A stretch of 64,000 nt of DNA, taken from NCBI RefSeq assembly GCF_008831285.2, contig NC_045140.1, forward strand, positions 25,686,131 to 25,750,130, given 5' to 3'. Each line of letters opens with the position of its first letter. The stretch's first letter is position 1. The DNA comes from Nymphaea colorata. Taxonomy: Eukaryota; Streptophyta; Magnoliopsida; Nymphaeales; Nymphaeaceae. The notes below the pieces were generated by a model. That model did not search any database. It saw nothing but the letters and a program-made list of their open reading frames with translations, and had not been told where the DNA came from. Made by a program: the position numbers and the translations under genes. Positions 39,799 to 52,475 of the stretch are shown one piece after another.

Positions 39799-39955
39799 TT
39801 GTTGAATGGCTAAAATTTGAAGATACCTTAAAAACAATCACTAAATTGGCGCAACAGTTTATGGTGTGGCAGATTGCAATGATTTATGGTAGTTGTAAAA
39901 GCTATTTATGGTCCTTTTAATAATCAATTTTTAAATTTTGACCATCCGATAACTA
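39799..39955. mobile_element. MITE-like element, family B, copy 3
   Basis: The left end gttgaatggctaaaattt and the right end aaattttgaccatccgataac are imperfect inverted repeats. Internal sequence has repeated 'tttatggt' blocks as in copy 1. It is non-coding and about 155 bp. Confidence 0.5.
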
Positions 39956-40539
39956 TTCGGCAGTCAAGTACGACTCATACGCACAGCCCAATGTATCCTA
40001 TCCGGTAGGGGGAATTCTCTCTCTCTTTATATATATATATATTTGTATAATTCTACTTTTTGCATGTGTACCTTCATATTTGTATAATTCTACATATAAC
40101 CATTTTTAGTTGAGGACTTTGTTAAAGATGTGGATCCTATTAAACAATGAGCTTTTTTTTTTCTACTCTCTTTGCTTTTGGAGATCTCATTGATTATTTT
40201 CTGTTCTTTAAAAACATGTAATAATACACCATAATAAGGAAATAAATTCGGGTTTTTCTTTCTTTTGAGGGGCATTCTTGACTGTTTACTTTTTATGAAG
40301 AAGTTGTCATGAAACCGTCAAAAAGGTTCCAAGACTTTCTTCTCTTAAAATGGAACACCTGCTGCCTCCATTTTTCAGTTTAATTTTATCGCCACAGAGA
40401 CTTTCACCACTTGTTCAATGGAATTGTTTTACACGGTTGAGTCATTTTTTTTTATGAGGTACTAAATATATAATTAATAAATTTTCAATTAACCTGGTAA
40501 TAGTGATTTAGATTCCATGGGGTTGCCTTATATAACTGG

Positions 40540-40581
40540 ACTAAAGTTCACTAAGATTCAACTAAAGTTCACTAAGATTCA
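40540..40581 (+). repeat. 21-bp tandem duplication
   Basis: The block actaaagttcactaagattc plus one base occurs twice in direct succession without differences. Confidence 0.95.
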
Positions 40582-43399
40582 ACATCTAAATTCAAAGTTT
40601 TAGACATGCGCTCCAAGAAGCTCCCATTTATCTATACCCCTAGCTGGATGAGTTTTTTTTTATTATTTTATAATGTTAAAAACCATCATAAATGGTGCAC
40701 TTCACAGTTAAAGTCATGACAAATCAACCATAATAGTGAAACACCATTTACAATAATTTTTAGCATCACAAAATGTAAAAAAGCCTCATGAATATTATTT
40801 GAGTTCATCCATAACAACATAAAAGAAAAAGTACGAAAACAGCTCAACTTTTGTGCGTAATAAATGGCCGTCCATCTTTTCTTTATAATTATCAAATTAC
40901 CGCCTCTTTCTGTGGAGAAAAAATTAAAAAAACCTTGGCCTTGAATTTTGAAAAATATGAAGGGAAAAATATGTAAAAATAATAAAAGTTTTTGAAACAT
41001 GTAAAAAGCTAGCAAAAAACACAAAGCAAAATAAGGCAAATTTGAATTACATTCATTGAAAGCAGGTAAATATACGCCAAGAAGGCTGAGACCACCTGAC
41101 AAGCCTGACTCGCACTAAAGCCGTCCCCTTCTTAGTTCTTACTTCCATTCGAATTTGGATCAATATTTCAAGCAGTCAGCCTAAACCCATGTCCATATCC
41201 AATCTGAATGCTTTTTTCTTTTTTCTTTTTTCTTTTTTTGCCCCGTTTCAGCGAGGATACCACGCTGGACCTCCTCCAAATCCAGACCAGGTCCCCCCAG
41301 CTTCAGATCTGGATCTGAAAACAACATCCGATTTGGATTTCCCCCCTCACACCCGTTTGATTTCAATTCGGGTCTAGTCTGTGATCCAATTTGATTCTCA
41401 TCCATGGTGCCAGTTGGTCCAGGTAAGGGTGGGCAACAGGTCGGGTATCCGGTCTGTGATGGGTTGGGTTTGGATTGGTTATTGACATGGAGGTTGGATA
41501 GATTAAAAAAATTTGTAGGGCCGAGTTGATCTGACCCTGAGTCGAGTATTAAGGGCCCTATATATATTACAGTAGCAATCTTATACATTTTTATAAACTT
41601 TTTATGTATTACCAATGACTCTCATAAAAAGTTATTAAAAGTTTTTGAAATATTAAATATTATGGGTTTCAAATATAAATGAACATCGAACCGACTAAGA
41701 ACTCAACCCGATAATGAAAGAGGTCAACCTGCCATCAAAAACTTCGGGTCAACTCGAACCCAACTTTGTGGAGACGAAGGTTATATGGAGGGCTACTTTC
41801 GTTATATTGTGATCCTACGGAGGATCTTTATGCCAAATCGCGATCAGCCTGCCCTACCAATATTTACACACGCTCCAGTTGACACGTAGGCAGCAGGCTG
41901 GCGCCAGCGTGGCATCCCGGCAACGTTGCGGGGTTGGGACGTGGAGGGAAGGCCCGTCCATCCCTCTTCCACGTGACAACGTCCTTCCAATTGGCCGCTT
42001 TTCACTCGCTCCGACCCGCAAAAAATTTACCTGACCCCAACTCCGGCAGTAAAAAAAATTCATAAGGGCACCCAAAGTTATGCATATTTCATTTAGGTGA
42101 TCATGTTTCCATTAATTTAGCTTCAGCGAACCTCTGTATTTATGCTTGGTTGTTAATAAAGCAGATGCTTCTGCTTGTACGAGCCATTCGAATTATATGG
42201 CTGGTTCTAAAGTAGATGCTTTTTTCTGTTCCCTTTGTTAAGAACGAAGATTGAGTGCAATTAATTGCGTTTGGCTTTCTTAAACGCAAGTAGTTTCCGT
42301 AGCGTGCAGATTTGCAACAGTTTTATGTATAATGGTCGCTGTTCTTTTTTGGCGATCAACTATTACCATATCGACTATTAATGCTGTAGGCAAACTGAAA
42401 ATGAGACTATGAGCCCCTTTTGAATATATAATATATAAAAGCAGCTACTAAAGATGATATGTGATGAAAGGAAAAGTAACTGGTGTCGCCAAAAAGAGCA
42501 TGTTTGGATGACACCATGATGAAAAGTTGCTTTGAAAAAATTGGTTTTGTGAAAAAAATAGTTTTTGAATTATTCTTAAAAATTGATTTATACGTCTTGA
42601 AAAAGAAAAAATAAAAAGAATGAATATGCACATTAGGTAAACCAATATATAATTGAAAAGCAAGCGAAGCTACCATGCACTGTCGAGTACGTATCTGCTA
42701 CCTACTTGAGTTTTGATTTCTTCAGTTTTCTCAATTAAACTTTGCAGGGATGAAGTCATCCTTAGCCAAAGATTCGAATTTCTAACTTTACACAAAACAT
42801 GTAGCATTTGGATAATACATTAAAAAAAAATGGTATTAAAAAACCTGTTGGGCTTTGCCATGGCTGAACCCAAATTCACTTGAAACGGCTTTTTGAAAGC
42901 AAAACCATTTTCTACTTTTAAAAATCGGTTTTTGAGTATCATCTGAACACCACCTAAAGATTTACATGTAATCTCTAAGTTTGAAAACTCTGAAAAGGAA
43001 ATAATGTCACAAGTCAGGAAAAGTGAGTTCCAAGTTAAGAGTTTCAATCAGAAACGTTGGTAAAAATCATCTCTATAGAAGTTCTTTGGGTGGGTGCAGA
43101 TTTTGCAAGTTCCATATGATCACCCTCGGGTCACTAAAATTGGACAAGTTTAGAGGCCTATGTGAAAATATCTAATAGTACGAGGCTCCATGAAATTCCA
43201 TCAAGGAAAAGGGTAAAAAAGGAAATTATTGGAACGGGGCATTCAAGGCAAGGCTGTCTTTCTTTTCCCTTCCCAAGCCCAGCGCTGCTCCTTGTTTTTC
43301 TGCTTCTTTTTCCCTCTCAAAGGTGAAAAAGAACGAAGAATTCCTTCGTAGAAGACTCCTCTCTCTCTCTCCGTTCTCTGTGTGGGGGGTGAGGAGGAA

Positions 43400-46300
43400 A
43401 TGGCGGTGGAACACAAGTGTTGCTCGACGGAGTTCTTCCTCTACATCGTCATCATCATCCTGCTTGTCTTGTTCGCCGGCCTCATGTCCGGCCTCACCCT
43501 CGGCCTCATGTCCCTCAGCCTGGTCGATTTGGAGGTCCTCTCCAAGTCCGGCACGCCGCAGGACCGCAAGCATGCCGGTAAACTTTCTCCCGCGACGTCG
43601 CTGCCTTGACGTCCTGAACGCCTGCTTTGGTTTTCCTTCAGTTGGGAAGCGATTAGTGACGCTTTTCTCTGCAGTTGAATTGTTCAACGATTAGTTGCCT
43701 TGACATGGTTGAAATTATTTTTCGGAGTTTGGAAACTCGAGTATATGTGTATGCCGATCTTAATGGGTAAAACGGGAGAAGCTTTACTTAGCAATTTGAT
43801 GCTTTTCATGGGCTTGGTGTTTCTTGGATTTGTGGAGTTTGGAGGGCCTACGCGTTCTAACTAGGCTCCGATTTATTGTCTTTCTGTTCTGTCTTCCCTT
43901 TAACATTGCTTATTTGGTGCGAGAGCGTGAAAATTTACAACATGCGCTTTTTCTGTTCCTTTCCCGAATGACATTGAATTGGTAATGCATGATGTCTCTA
44001 AGTTTTGTACTTCCATGTATAAATCTGTTTGTAGATTTCTCGTTGCAGTTGAGAAATTCGGTCCAGCCTTCTGATTGTATATGGGTTTTGATTGCATAAC
44101 TTTAGACAGGTGCTATTGCCTCTTTATTCCCTGAGAATGGAATTCTGCTTTATTTGCTTGCTGTCTGAGCGGTCGCGGAACATTTCCAGGTGTGGGAAAA
44201 CTCTTATAAAAACATTCTCTGAATAAAAACCGTGTGGTCAAACGCGAAAGAATCCTGAAGCAGAGGGGATCAATAGAGAGAGTGAAGTTTGTGGGCGGTG
44301 AACCAATTTGTTTCTGCAGATTTGTTGCTTAGAAGATGAGATATGTCACATCCTGTGGGAGGTATATGCTGGCCTTCCCAGTTAGGTAACCTTATCCTAT
44401 GGTGTACATCTTATTGAAGTGCTAATTCAAGTCCATACCGTTTCATGAGGACAGATATAATGAGCGGAAGAGTGGCAGACATTTATATATAAATTTGTTC
44501 TCGTGCTGAAGCAGATAGATATTGAAAGCCAGGAATAACGCTTGAGGTATGCAAGAAAGGACAATGTGCTCATACAGGATAATGATGTGGAAGGAACTGT
44601 GGATAAGCTAGGGTTTTATAAGTCATGAGGTCTGAAGAAAAACTGAATATACATTTATGCCATACAATGTAGACTGGGCAGGAAAATTCATATACAATTA
44701 TCACAGTTTAACTGATGATGAGTTCCAGAATAGAGGAAGAACCGATGATCATTTTGGACATTCATGTTGTTTTGAATTGACTGTACCAACTTCTAGAAAT
44801 ATGTCCGCTTAAAAATATTTGATACTGAGGTTTCGCTAAACTGCCGTCTTGGAGATAAGGCTATGTGTATCGGTTGATTGTTGATCAGGAAGCCATGAAA
44901 GCTTTTTCCAACTACTAGAATTAATTGTAAATATGTCGATAAAATCATCTAATTCTACATTTTCCTTTTTACCCGGAAGGCTGTGCTTGCTAATAAATAA
45001 TCATTTGTTTGCTTTGGCAGAAAAAATACTGCCTGTTGTCAAGAACCAGCATTTGTTGCTATGCACCCTTCTTATCTGCAATGCTGCTGCAATGGAGGTA
45101 AATTTAAAGACAAACCTAGATTTAAGACATGAAGTGTTACATCACTGTCTGCTGCGCTAATATATTTATATATTTTTTTTTATTTCAGGCACTTCCTATA
45201 TTTTTGGATGGACTAGTTTCAGCATGGGGTGCTATTTTGATTTCAGTAACCTTGATACTTATGTTTGGAGAGGTGAGATCAACAGATATCTAGGAATACT
45301 CTTTCTCTCCTTCTCTTAAAGGGATGGTTTACTATTTTGTTGCTGGTTAATTTTGTTAACTAATGCAAATTTAATCATTTTCCTTTCTCTTTTGACAGAT
45401 ATTACCACAGTCTGTCTGCTCAAGGTATGGTTTAGCCGTCGGGGCAGCAGTAACACCAGTGGTTCGGTTGCTTGTTTGGATCTGCTTTCCTGTAGCATAT
45501 CCAATAAGCAAGGTGATATTGTTATTTTTTTGCTTCTTTTGATATGTAACCTGATTATCCTTTTTCCTGTTGCATTCCTTTTTTCTTAATATGATCGAAT
45601 ATTCTCATGAAGTCTTACTTTTCCATGCACAGCTATTGGACTACCTACTGGGTAAGGGACATGTAGCTCTTTTTCGTAGAGCTGAGCTGAAGACACTTGT
45701 CAACTTACATGGGAATGAGGTAGTTCACCTGCTTTTCTTCACATTTTTGCACTAGCTTTTCTTTGTAGTTATGTAATTCAGCAGTTGATATGGGTGGTCA
45801 ATGCATTCAGGCTTCTTTGGGTGCTCCAGATCATGTTTCAGCCATTGGATATCCTCATCAGTGAACCTTCTTCATGTGTTCTTATTTTTTACATGAATAT
45901 TTGCCACATGAAGATCTGCCTGGTTGGATATCCCTGCCTGAACCAGTGAAACTAAGGTTGTAAGATTTGTTTGCAGGCAGGGAAAGGTGGCGAGCTTACT
46001 CATGATGAGACAACAATCATAGCTGGAGCACTTGAGCTAACAGAGAAAACTGCAAAAGATTCTATGACTCCTATTTCTGAAACTTTTACCATTGATATCA
46101 ATGCGAAACTCGATAGGTAAACTGTTCTTGATTTTATCTATTGGTGCCTTTTATATGAAGCTGTTTGGATTGTTTTTGTGAACAATGTGTCTGACAAAGA
46201 TTCATGTGTTTTCAAGTTCTCTAATGCAGTTAATATTGGACAAAGGGCATAGCAGAGTCCCAGTATACTATGAGCAACCAACAAATATAATCGGACTGAT

Positions 46301-49300
46301 TCTGGTAGGCTCAGGATTCCTTCAGTTGTTTGTTCTACTATAACTAGATTCTCTTACAAATCTCTGCAGCCATTTAACTCTTCAGATATTGCCTTCTCTC
46401 ATGTTCAAAAGGTTGTTCATTTTGTAAATATCAGTAAGACTTGTTCAGTTTGTTAATCTTAGTCCTGATGTATAGGTGATATGTTCTGGTTGATTGTGTG
46501 AAGTAGTCACAAAAAACCCATCTTTTTCGAAAAAGATCCGATAAAAACGTTAAACACAACGTAAACAAAAAAAAGCCCGTCTTTTTCCTTTTTTGAAAAA
46601 AACTCCAACATGAATTTTTCATGTTTTCTGTCGTGTTTTTTCTTTTTTTCTCATTATTTTTTAAAGTTTAAAACTTAAGTTAAATTATTTATCTTCATTT
46701 TTGTCATTACTAAAACATCATTTTTATCATTTTATCAAGTTTCTTTTTTATGTTTTCTTATTACCTTTTCATTTATTTTACTTTTTCCTGATTTTTAGGA
46801 TTTTTTTTCTTTTCTAAAAAAATTGCCAATTTTTTTTCGAGAATTTCAGCTTTGCTGAAAAATACCTAAGAAAACCTTACCATTTAAAACCCATTAACGG
46901 TATTTGTGACTATGGAATTAATATAGTTATTATAATTTATGATATATTTATGTGAGAATGATGTGATTTATGTGTTGGTGAGTTTAGATGTCTGCAGAGT
47001 GTAGAGGAAAGTTCATGCAAATTAGTGTCACGGGTTGGTTTAATTCTCAAACTCTTGGTGCCCAGTGACATTTGTGTAGTAACGAATTAAGTTGATATGG
47101 TAAAACCAGACTGATGCACGGGATTAAAATAGGCCAAAGTTAAGAAAAAGAAATTAGTTATTTCAATGAGTAATGCATAATATGTCAAATAGCACTTTTA
47201 TGATATTGTAATGAATTTCTATCTATTAGTCATCTCTCTCTCTCTCTCTCTCCCCCTCTCTCTCTTGTTTTTTATGACTTTGAATGTACTCTCTTAAGTT
47301 TATTAGTTATTACTCTTGAGTGCTGACTTGATAATAGGAATGTAAGAGGAACGCACATACTGAATTTGTCTACCCCATATCTTGTTTATCCATACTACGG
47401 TTCTTGAAGCTGGTCGAGTTGCCAAGTTGTTATATATGTATGAACTTCTTATGCCATTCCTCTACACAATTTTACGCTTGTTTATCCATAGTATACTACT
47501 GTTCTTGAAGCTGGTCAAGTTGTTATATATGTGTGTAACTTCTTATGCCGTTCCTCTACATACATGCTTGTATGCCATTCATGCATGTCTCATAATTTAA
47601 TTTTCGGTTGTTTAGAACCTTGTTGTGGCCATGCATCAAATTGCAGGTGAAGAATTTATTATCTATACATCCAGCAGATGAGGTGCCGGTTAAGAACGTT
47701 ACTATCCGCAAAATTCCTCGGTATGTTCTTTTGGCTCAAAAGAAAAAAGTTTCTTGTGTTTTTGCAAGCACCAAGCAGCCTCTTATCTAAAGCAAGGCTG
47801 GCAAATGAGCCGAACAAGTCAAATGAACTGATTGCTTATGCTTGGTTACCTTTGATATGATCACAAGACTCAAGTCAAGTATGTTGAAGGTGTCATGAGC
47901 TTTTGTGCTGTGTCCTAATGTGAACAGCATGTGCAGGAAGGGCTGGTAATTTCTGCAACCTAGCCCAGTGAAGCAGGCATACTTATATGTGTCAGACACA
48001 TCCTCTATCTAATCCAACGCAAGTCTAGCATGAAAAGGTAACCTAATGGAAGAGGTAAAATTGGTCTAGTAAATGAAAAAGTAATGAGAAAGGTAAAACT
48101 GGGTTAGTAAATGATCTGGAAACAAATCGATTGTGTAACTTCTGGTCGTTTGTGGTTCCAGTAAACTTGTCAATATGTACCCATATAGTTTGATCAGTCC
48201 TTGGGATTCTTAGGGTAACTTTTCCGGTCAGTAATGAAACACTCAAAGACTCAAGAGCACATTGAATGATGGATAAGGCACATGAAGTGAATGTTCTTTT
48301 GTTCTCTTTTCTGGAAATAAATCTGATTTATTGATGACATGGGAACAACAGAGTTCAGACCTTGCACAGTGTGCCCATGTTCATATGCAGACTTGCTGGC
48401 CCATAAACTAATTTTCTTGCTTTTGCTGTGGCAGGGTTCCTGAAAACATGCCCTTGTATGACATTTTGAACGAGTTTCAGAAAGGTCACAGTCACATGGC
48501 TGTTGTTGTAAGACCACGCGAATCATGTGAACAAGCTGATGGTAGGAAAATTTCTCCCTCTTATAGATGTTTGCTATTTTTCTAATTCCTTATGTTTGCT
48601 ATACTGGTTGATTGATGCACCCGTTTTTCTCTAATTTATGGAACCATTCCAATATTCTGATACTTCCCTTGCATTGTAGATCCAGTAAGGGACCTACATG
48701 TGAATATTGACGGTGATACTGCTGCTCCTAGCCAAGAAAAGAATGTCAAAACCCCAAGACAGCTGCAAAAGATAAAGAGTCTGCCTTCCTTTTCCCACCG
48801 AGGCACCCCAAGAGGCAAAAAATGGACGAGAGATGTCTTTGCAGATGTTCTTCATATTGAAGATAATCCTCTGCCAAAGGTCAGCGAAGAAGAAGAAGCT
48901 GTGGGCATAATTACAATGGAAGATGTCATTGAAGAGCTCCTGCAGGTACTTGTTATGGATCTTATTCATTGCAGATTTACATGTTCCTGGAATCAGTGGA
49001 CTTCTATCGCAGAAGAAACAGGAATAGCTATGATAGCATATATGCTAGTCTGTCAAATCACCAATATTAAAGTGGTCTTAATCCTAAACCATCTCCTGCT
49101 AGTGATGAAGCCCATCAAAATGCTCGTTATTGTCACTGTTCGTAATTAAAATGTATGGTGAAGATCTGAGATCACTTTAGGAATGCGGATTGACAGATCA
49201 TTGTGAGATGCTCACTTCTTGGTCCATACCTGTCACCCTTTGGGCTCTTCAGATGCAATCCATCTGCATGGGAGCAGTAAAGCTTATCGAAGGATTATGT

Positions 49301-49697
49301 CTATTCCATACGCTATTCAGCCATCTAGAATGTCCATTCTATTAGCTATTCAGGACCGCGGTCCTTTTAAATGTTGTGCGTCAATTAGTTGGCGTTAGCG
49401 TTACAGTATTGTGTCCACGGTGGTCGATCTAGATGATGGCACAAAAAAAACTCGTAACAGGTTGCCATCAGAGTTCGTATCGGACTTTGAATGGCGCCCG
49501 TTATTGCAAAAATATTTGGCATCACGTCTGAACCTTTGATTTCCTGGACAGGTGAACTCAAACTGTTGGTAATTGCCTAGAACGGATGTAACATCGTAAA
49601 ATAGAAAGCATACTTGTCTTCTTTTTAACTCTTTTCTTTCCATGGTTATGTGCAGGAGGAGATCTTTGATGAGACGGATTGTCGTGATGATTCGTGA
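43400..49697 (+). CDS. CNNM/DUF21 transmembrane protein with CBS-pair domain
   Basis: Eleven exons give 418 residues: 43400-43577, 45021-45097, 45189-45272, 45399-45512, 45633-45719, 45977-46116, 46217-46304, 47647-47720, 48435-48541, 48680-48945, 49656-49697. The N-terminal DUF21 (CNNM transmembrane) domain spans about residues 10-180, with a first helix [20 protein letters not shown] and the [18 protein letters not shown] signature. The cytosolic CBS pair follows, with [57 protein letters not shown] and [23 protein letters not shown]. Length and sequence match Arabidopsis DUF21 proteins At2g14520/At4g33700 (about 423 residues). CNNM/CorC relatives handle Mg2+ transport; the plant role is less settled. 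The seventh exon must use the acceptor at 46216, because a nearer one breaks the frame. Confidence 0.94.
46504..46912 (+). mobile_element. MITE family C, copy 1, in CNNM-like intron 7
   Basis: The ends are tagtcacaaa and tttgtgacta, perfect 10-bp inverted repeats. The 409-bp interior is T-rich and non-coding, with blocks such as taaattatttatcttcat, catcatttttatcat and atgttttcttattacc. The same blocks appear, on the other strand and in the same order, inside 54869-55288, whose ends also carry gtcaca. No target-site duplication is clear. Confidence 0.75.
47383..47572 (+). repeat. About 96-bp tandem duplication in CNNM-like intron 7
   Basis: The block tgtttatccata...gttcttgaagctggtc, then agttgttatatatgt, acttcttatgcc and ttcctctaca occurs twice, starting at 47383 and 47479, with several small indels. 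Confidence 0.88.
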
Positions 49698-49922
49698 CGC
49701 CTGCTTGGTCTGGGTGACTTACAGTAACCCTTTTTTTTTCCAGTATTTGTTATACTGACGACTTTTTTGTCGGTGTTGTATGCATGGAAGTGGTATCTCT
49801 CGGAATGGATATTGTACAGACGGTGGATATGAAACGGAGTTACTGAAACTTGTACAGGCCCAGATGTGATACTTGTATGTTGAAAAAAATCCGTAGAAAA
49901 AAAGAGAAAGTATGACTTGAAA

Positions 49923-49928
49923 AATAAA
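49923..49928 (+). terminator. Possible polyadenylation signal of the CNNM-like gene
   Basis: AATAAA lies about 225 bases after the stop codon at 49697, a normal plant 3' UTR length. The motif is common in AT-rich DNA, so the support is only positional. Confidence 0.35.
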
Positions 49929-49945
49929 CCCCCCTCCCTCGGCGC

Positions 49946-50058
<113 letters not shown>

Positions 50059-51234
50059 AACTAAATGAATATGAAAATTACGTAAACAGATTTATAAGTT
50101 TAACGATGTAGAACATGTAAAGTTGTTATTTCAAAATTAACAAGAAGTTGTCATTCACTTTTTCTTAAGAAAATAACGTCATAAATAATACCTTGTGATT
50201 ATCAGTTAAGATAATTATTAAGTCATAATCCGTTAATGTGGTTTTCATATGTAGTCAGTTCATATGTTTTATGAATTGTGTATAAACTATAACTGCGAGC
50301 CGAGTAAGCACCGTGGGCATGGCAATTGGCTGCCCATAAAATTTGTTTTGTTTACATGTTGACGTCAGTGGTGGAGCCAATTTTTTTTTTATTAAGGGGC
50401 ATTTTTATTTTAAATTTCAAATTTACAGGACATTTATGTGTAAAAACTTAAAAACTAATGAAGTATCCATGTGTAAACAAAGCAAATATTATGAGTTGGT
50501 GTGAGTAATTGCCCACAGCAGCCACTGGTAGATATCTCTATAACTTATAAATTCATTTCAAAATTCTTTAACTTTTACTTATTTGTATATAAACTTTTTT
50601 TAAAATTTAAACTATTAATGCCCCTTAACCAAAAGTTTCTAGCTCGAGCTGGGTCTACAGCTATGAAATTGCTCTCGAGAAGTCTCATCCATAATAACGG
50701 TAAAAACGAGTGTTAGATAAGTTTACTCATTATTCTTGTACGATAAATATTTCATTGCTCTTGTGGATTTGATCTCTCCACTTACACCGAATGAACTGGT
50801 ACAAAGTTCAGGAAAATTTTCATGTTCATGCCCTTCGCCCATAGTTCCGAGGAGAGATCACCTTTCGTGATTTTCCTAGAGAGAGCCAATATTTTGTGAC
50901 AATTATGAAAAAAGGCTTGGAGTAAGCTTTTGCTAATCTGAGAAGCAAAAGCAAGAACTCAGATGGTAATATTGAAAAAGATAGCCAATATTTTTGAAAT
51001 TAATGAAAATTCTCTCCTGGCCTTTATTTGACAATCTTCATGAAAATCATGGCTCTTATCTACAAAAATATTTAGCTTTCTTCAGAATTATGGTCAAAAG
51101 GTTCCAAAAATGAAAGTCTTTCGAAGTGGAAATTCCAAGCACCCGATTGTTAAACATCCATAAAAGGCAAAACTATTCCAACCGAGTTTAGCCGTCACTT
51201 GTTATATTGAACCAACAATTCATTTTTCAAGGAT

Positions 51235-51530
51235 ATCTGATTTAAATTGAATATCTATTGAATCGTTTTAAAAAATTGGGATATAAAAAAAATTAATATT
51301 TGATTAGGAAACCAGATCGGATTTAGATTTAAGAAGTGATATCCGGTCGAATTCGGATTCAAATATATCTGATTGGATTCAAATTCAAACTCAGATCAAA
51401 TTTTGTTTTATACGAGAATGATATATCCACTGCCCTTACATTTTGAAAATTAGTATTCAAAATTCAGATATGACTTTTTCTTATTTATATTTAAATGAAA
51501 AACCCGAATGAAAACATGTTGACATCTCTA
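51235..51530 (+). repeat. Dispersed repeat family A, copy 2
   Basis: Homologous by eye to 1107-1395 in the same orientation; shared ordered blocks include atttagatttaagaagtga, cggattcaaat, cccttacattttgaa and attcagatatgactttttct. Non-coding; class unknown. Confidence 0.6.
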
Positions 51531-52475
51531 AGGTCCAAACCTATTACTTAAACCAAACTGATTTCGATGGTGGGTCGATTAAGTGAACCAAGCTGTGCTC
51601 GCGATGAACACGAGCCGAGCAAGAACGAGCAATTTTTATAACTAATTAAGCCAACCTGAATCTGCGACAAGAACGAGCTCATGAGTTTTCACTATTCAAA
51701 TAACGTAGTGAGCTCAGCGGCTCGACCATCCTCCCTTTGAATATTTTGATCGTTTCGCCTGCTTTAGTGGGCCCACTTCAGGCGTTATCTCTATCTCCTT
51801 GACAACTTGCCAACAGAACTAAAAGTTATCGAAACGTGATCAACCTTTAATAGAACATCAAAAGAGGGCTCAAACTTTTAGAATTTTTTATTCACGATTG
51901 CTTTGGCTAATTGGAAAACTAGAAAACTCAAATTGTGCTTTTGTTATTGCACTGAAGGATGATAGTCGTAAAATATTAACAGAATAATTTGCACAATGCT
52001 ATACTTTTGACTTCTAACAGGAACAGCATTTCGTTCAGAAAGAGTTGGGAACCCGTCTATATGATATCAAAAACATGTTGGAAGTCTGATTTTTGTATTA
52101 AAACAAAATTTGTTCCACTCAAGCTTTTGAAAATGTGAAGTTTTAAAAATTATTCCATGGTGAGAGTCAGTTATTTGTTTTATGTGAGGATTGATGGCGT
52201 TGTTAAGCTAAGGGACAATCAGACTCTAGTTAACCCATTGGTAGTTATGATATGCGGCGCATAAGAACAAAACTTTCAGGGAAGCAGAAACCGAGACTAT
52301 TACTGGAAATAAGGTAAAACAATGGAGTTTAGAGAAATTTTTGCTTGTATTATATTTCTGCGCCTTCATTTTTGGAATTACTCGTCCGAATGAGTGCGTG
52401 CTGGCGGCGGCGCATCTGCCTTTCTGTCATCGCCCCTCCTTGAGCGAGAGAGAGCGAGAGAGAGAGAGAGGGACA

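Larger units (their letters stand above)
35899..43399. other. Intergenic DNA between HflX and the CNNM-like gene
   Basis: This is the longest gene-free stretch (7.5 kb). The left 400-700 bases are the HflX 3' region. The rest holds a SINE-like fragment (38700-38755), two family B elements (39431-39553, 39799-39955), a further related block at 40650-40760, a 21-bp tandem duplication (40540-40581) and, at 41180-41780, a low-complexity stretch with 'gggtgggcaacaggtcgggt' that looks like a degraded repeat. The frames at 40686-41102 and 41181-41615 (both minus) match no family. Confidence 0.55.

Noticed and set aside
41181-41615. Minus-strand open frame of 144 codons
   Set aside because: It lies in low-complexity, repeat-like DNA (gggtgggcaac and gatctggat blocks) and resembles no protein.
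43226-43687. Frames of 153 codons (minus) and 123 codons (plus) at the CNNM-like exon 1
   Set aside because: Both are shadows of the GC-rich first exon and leader of the CNNM-like gene.
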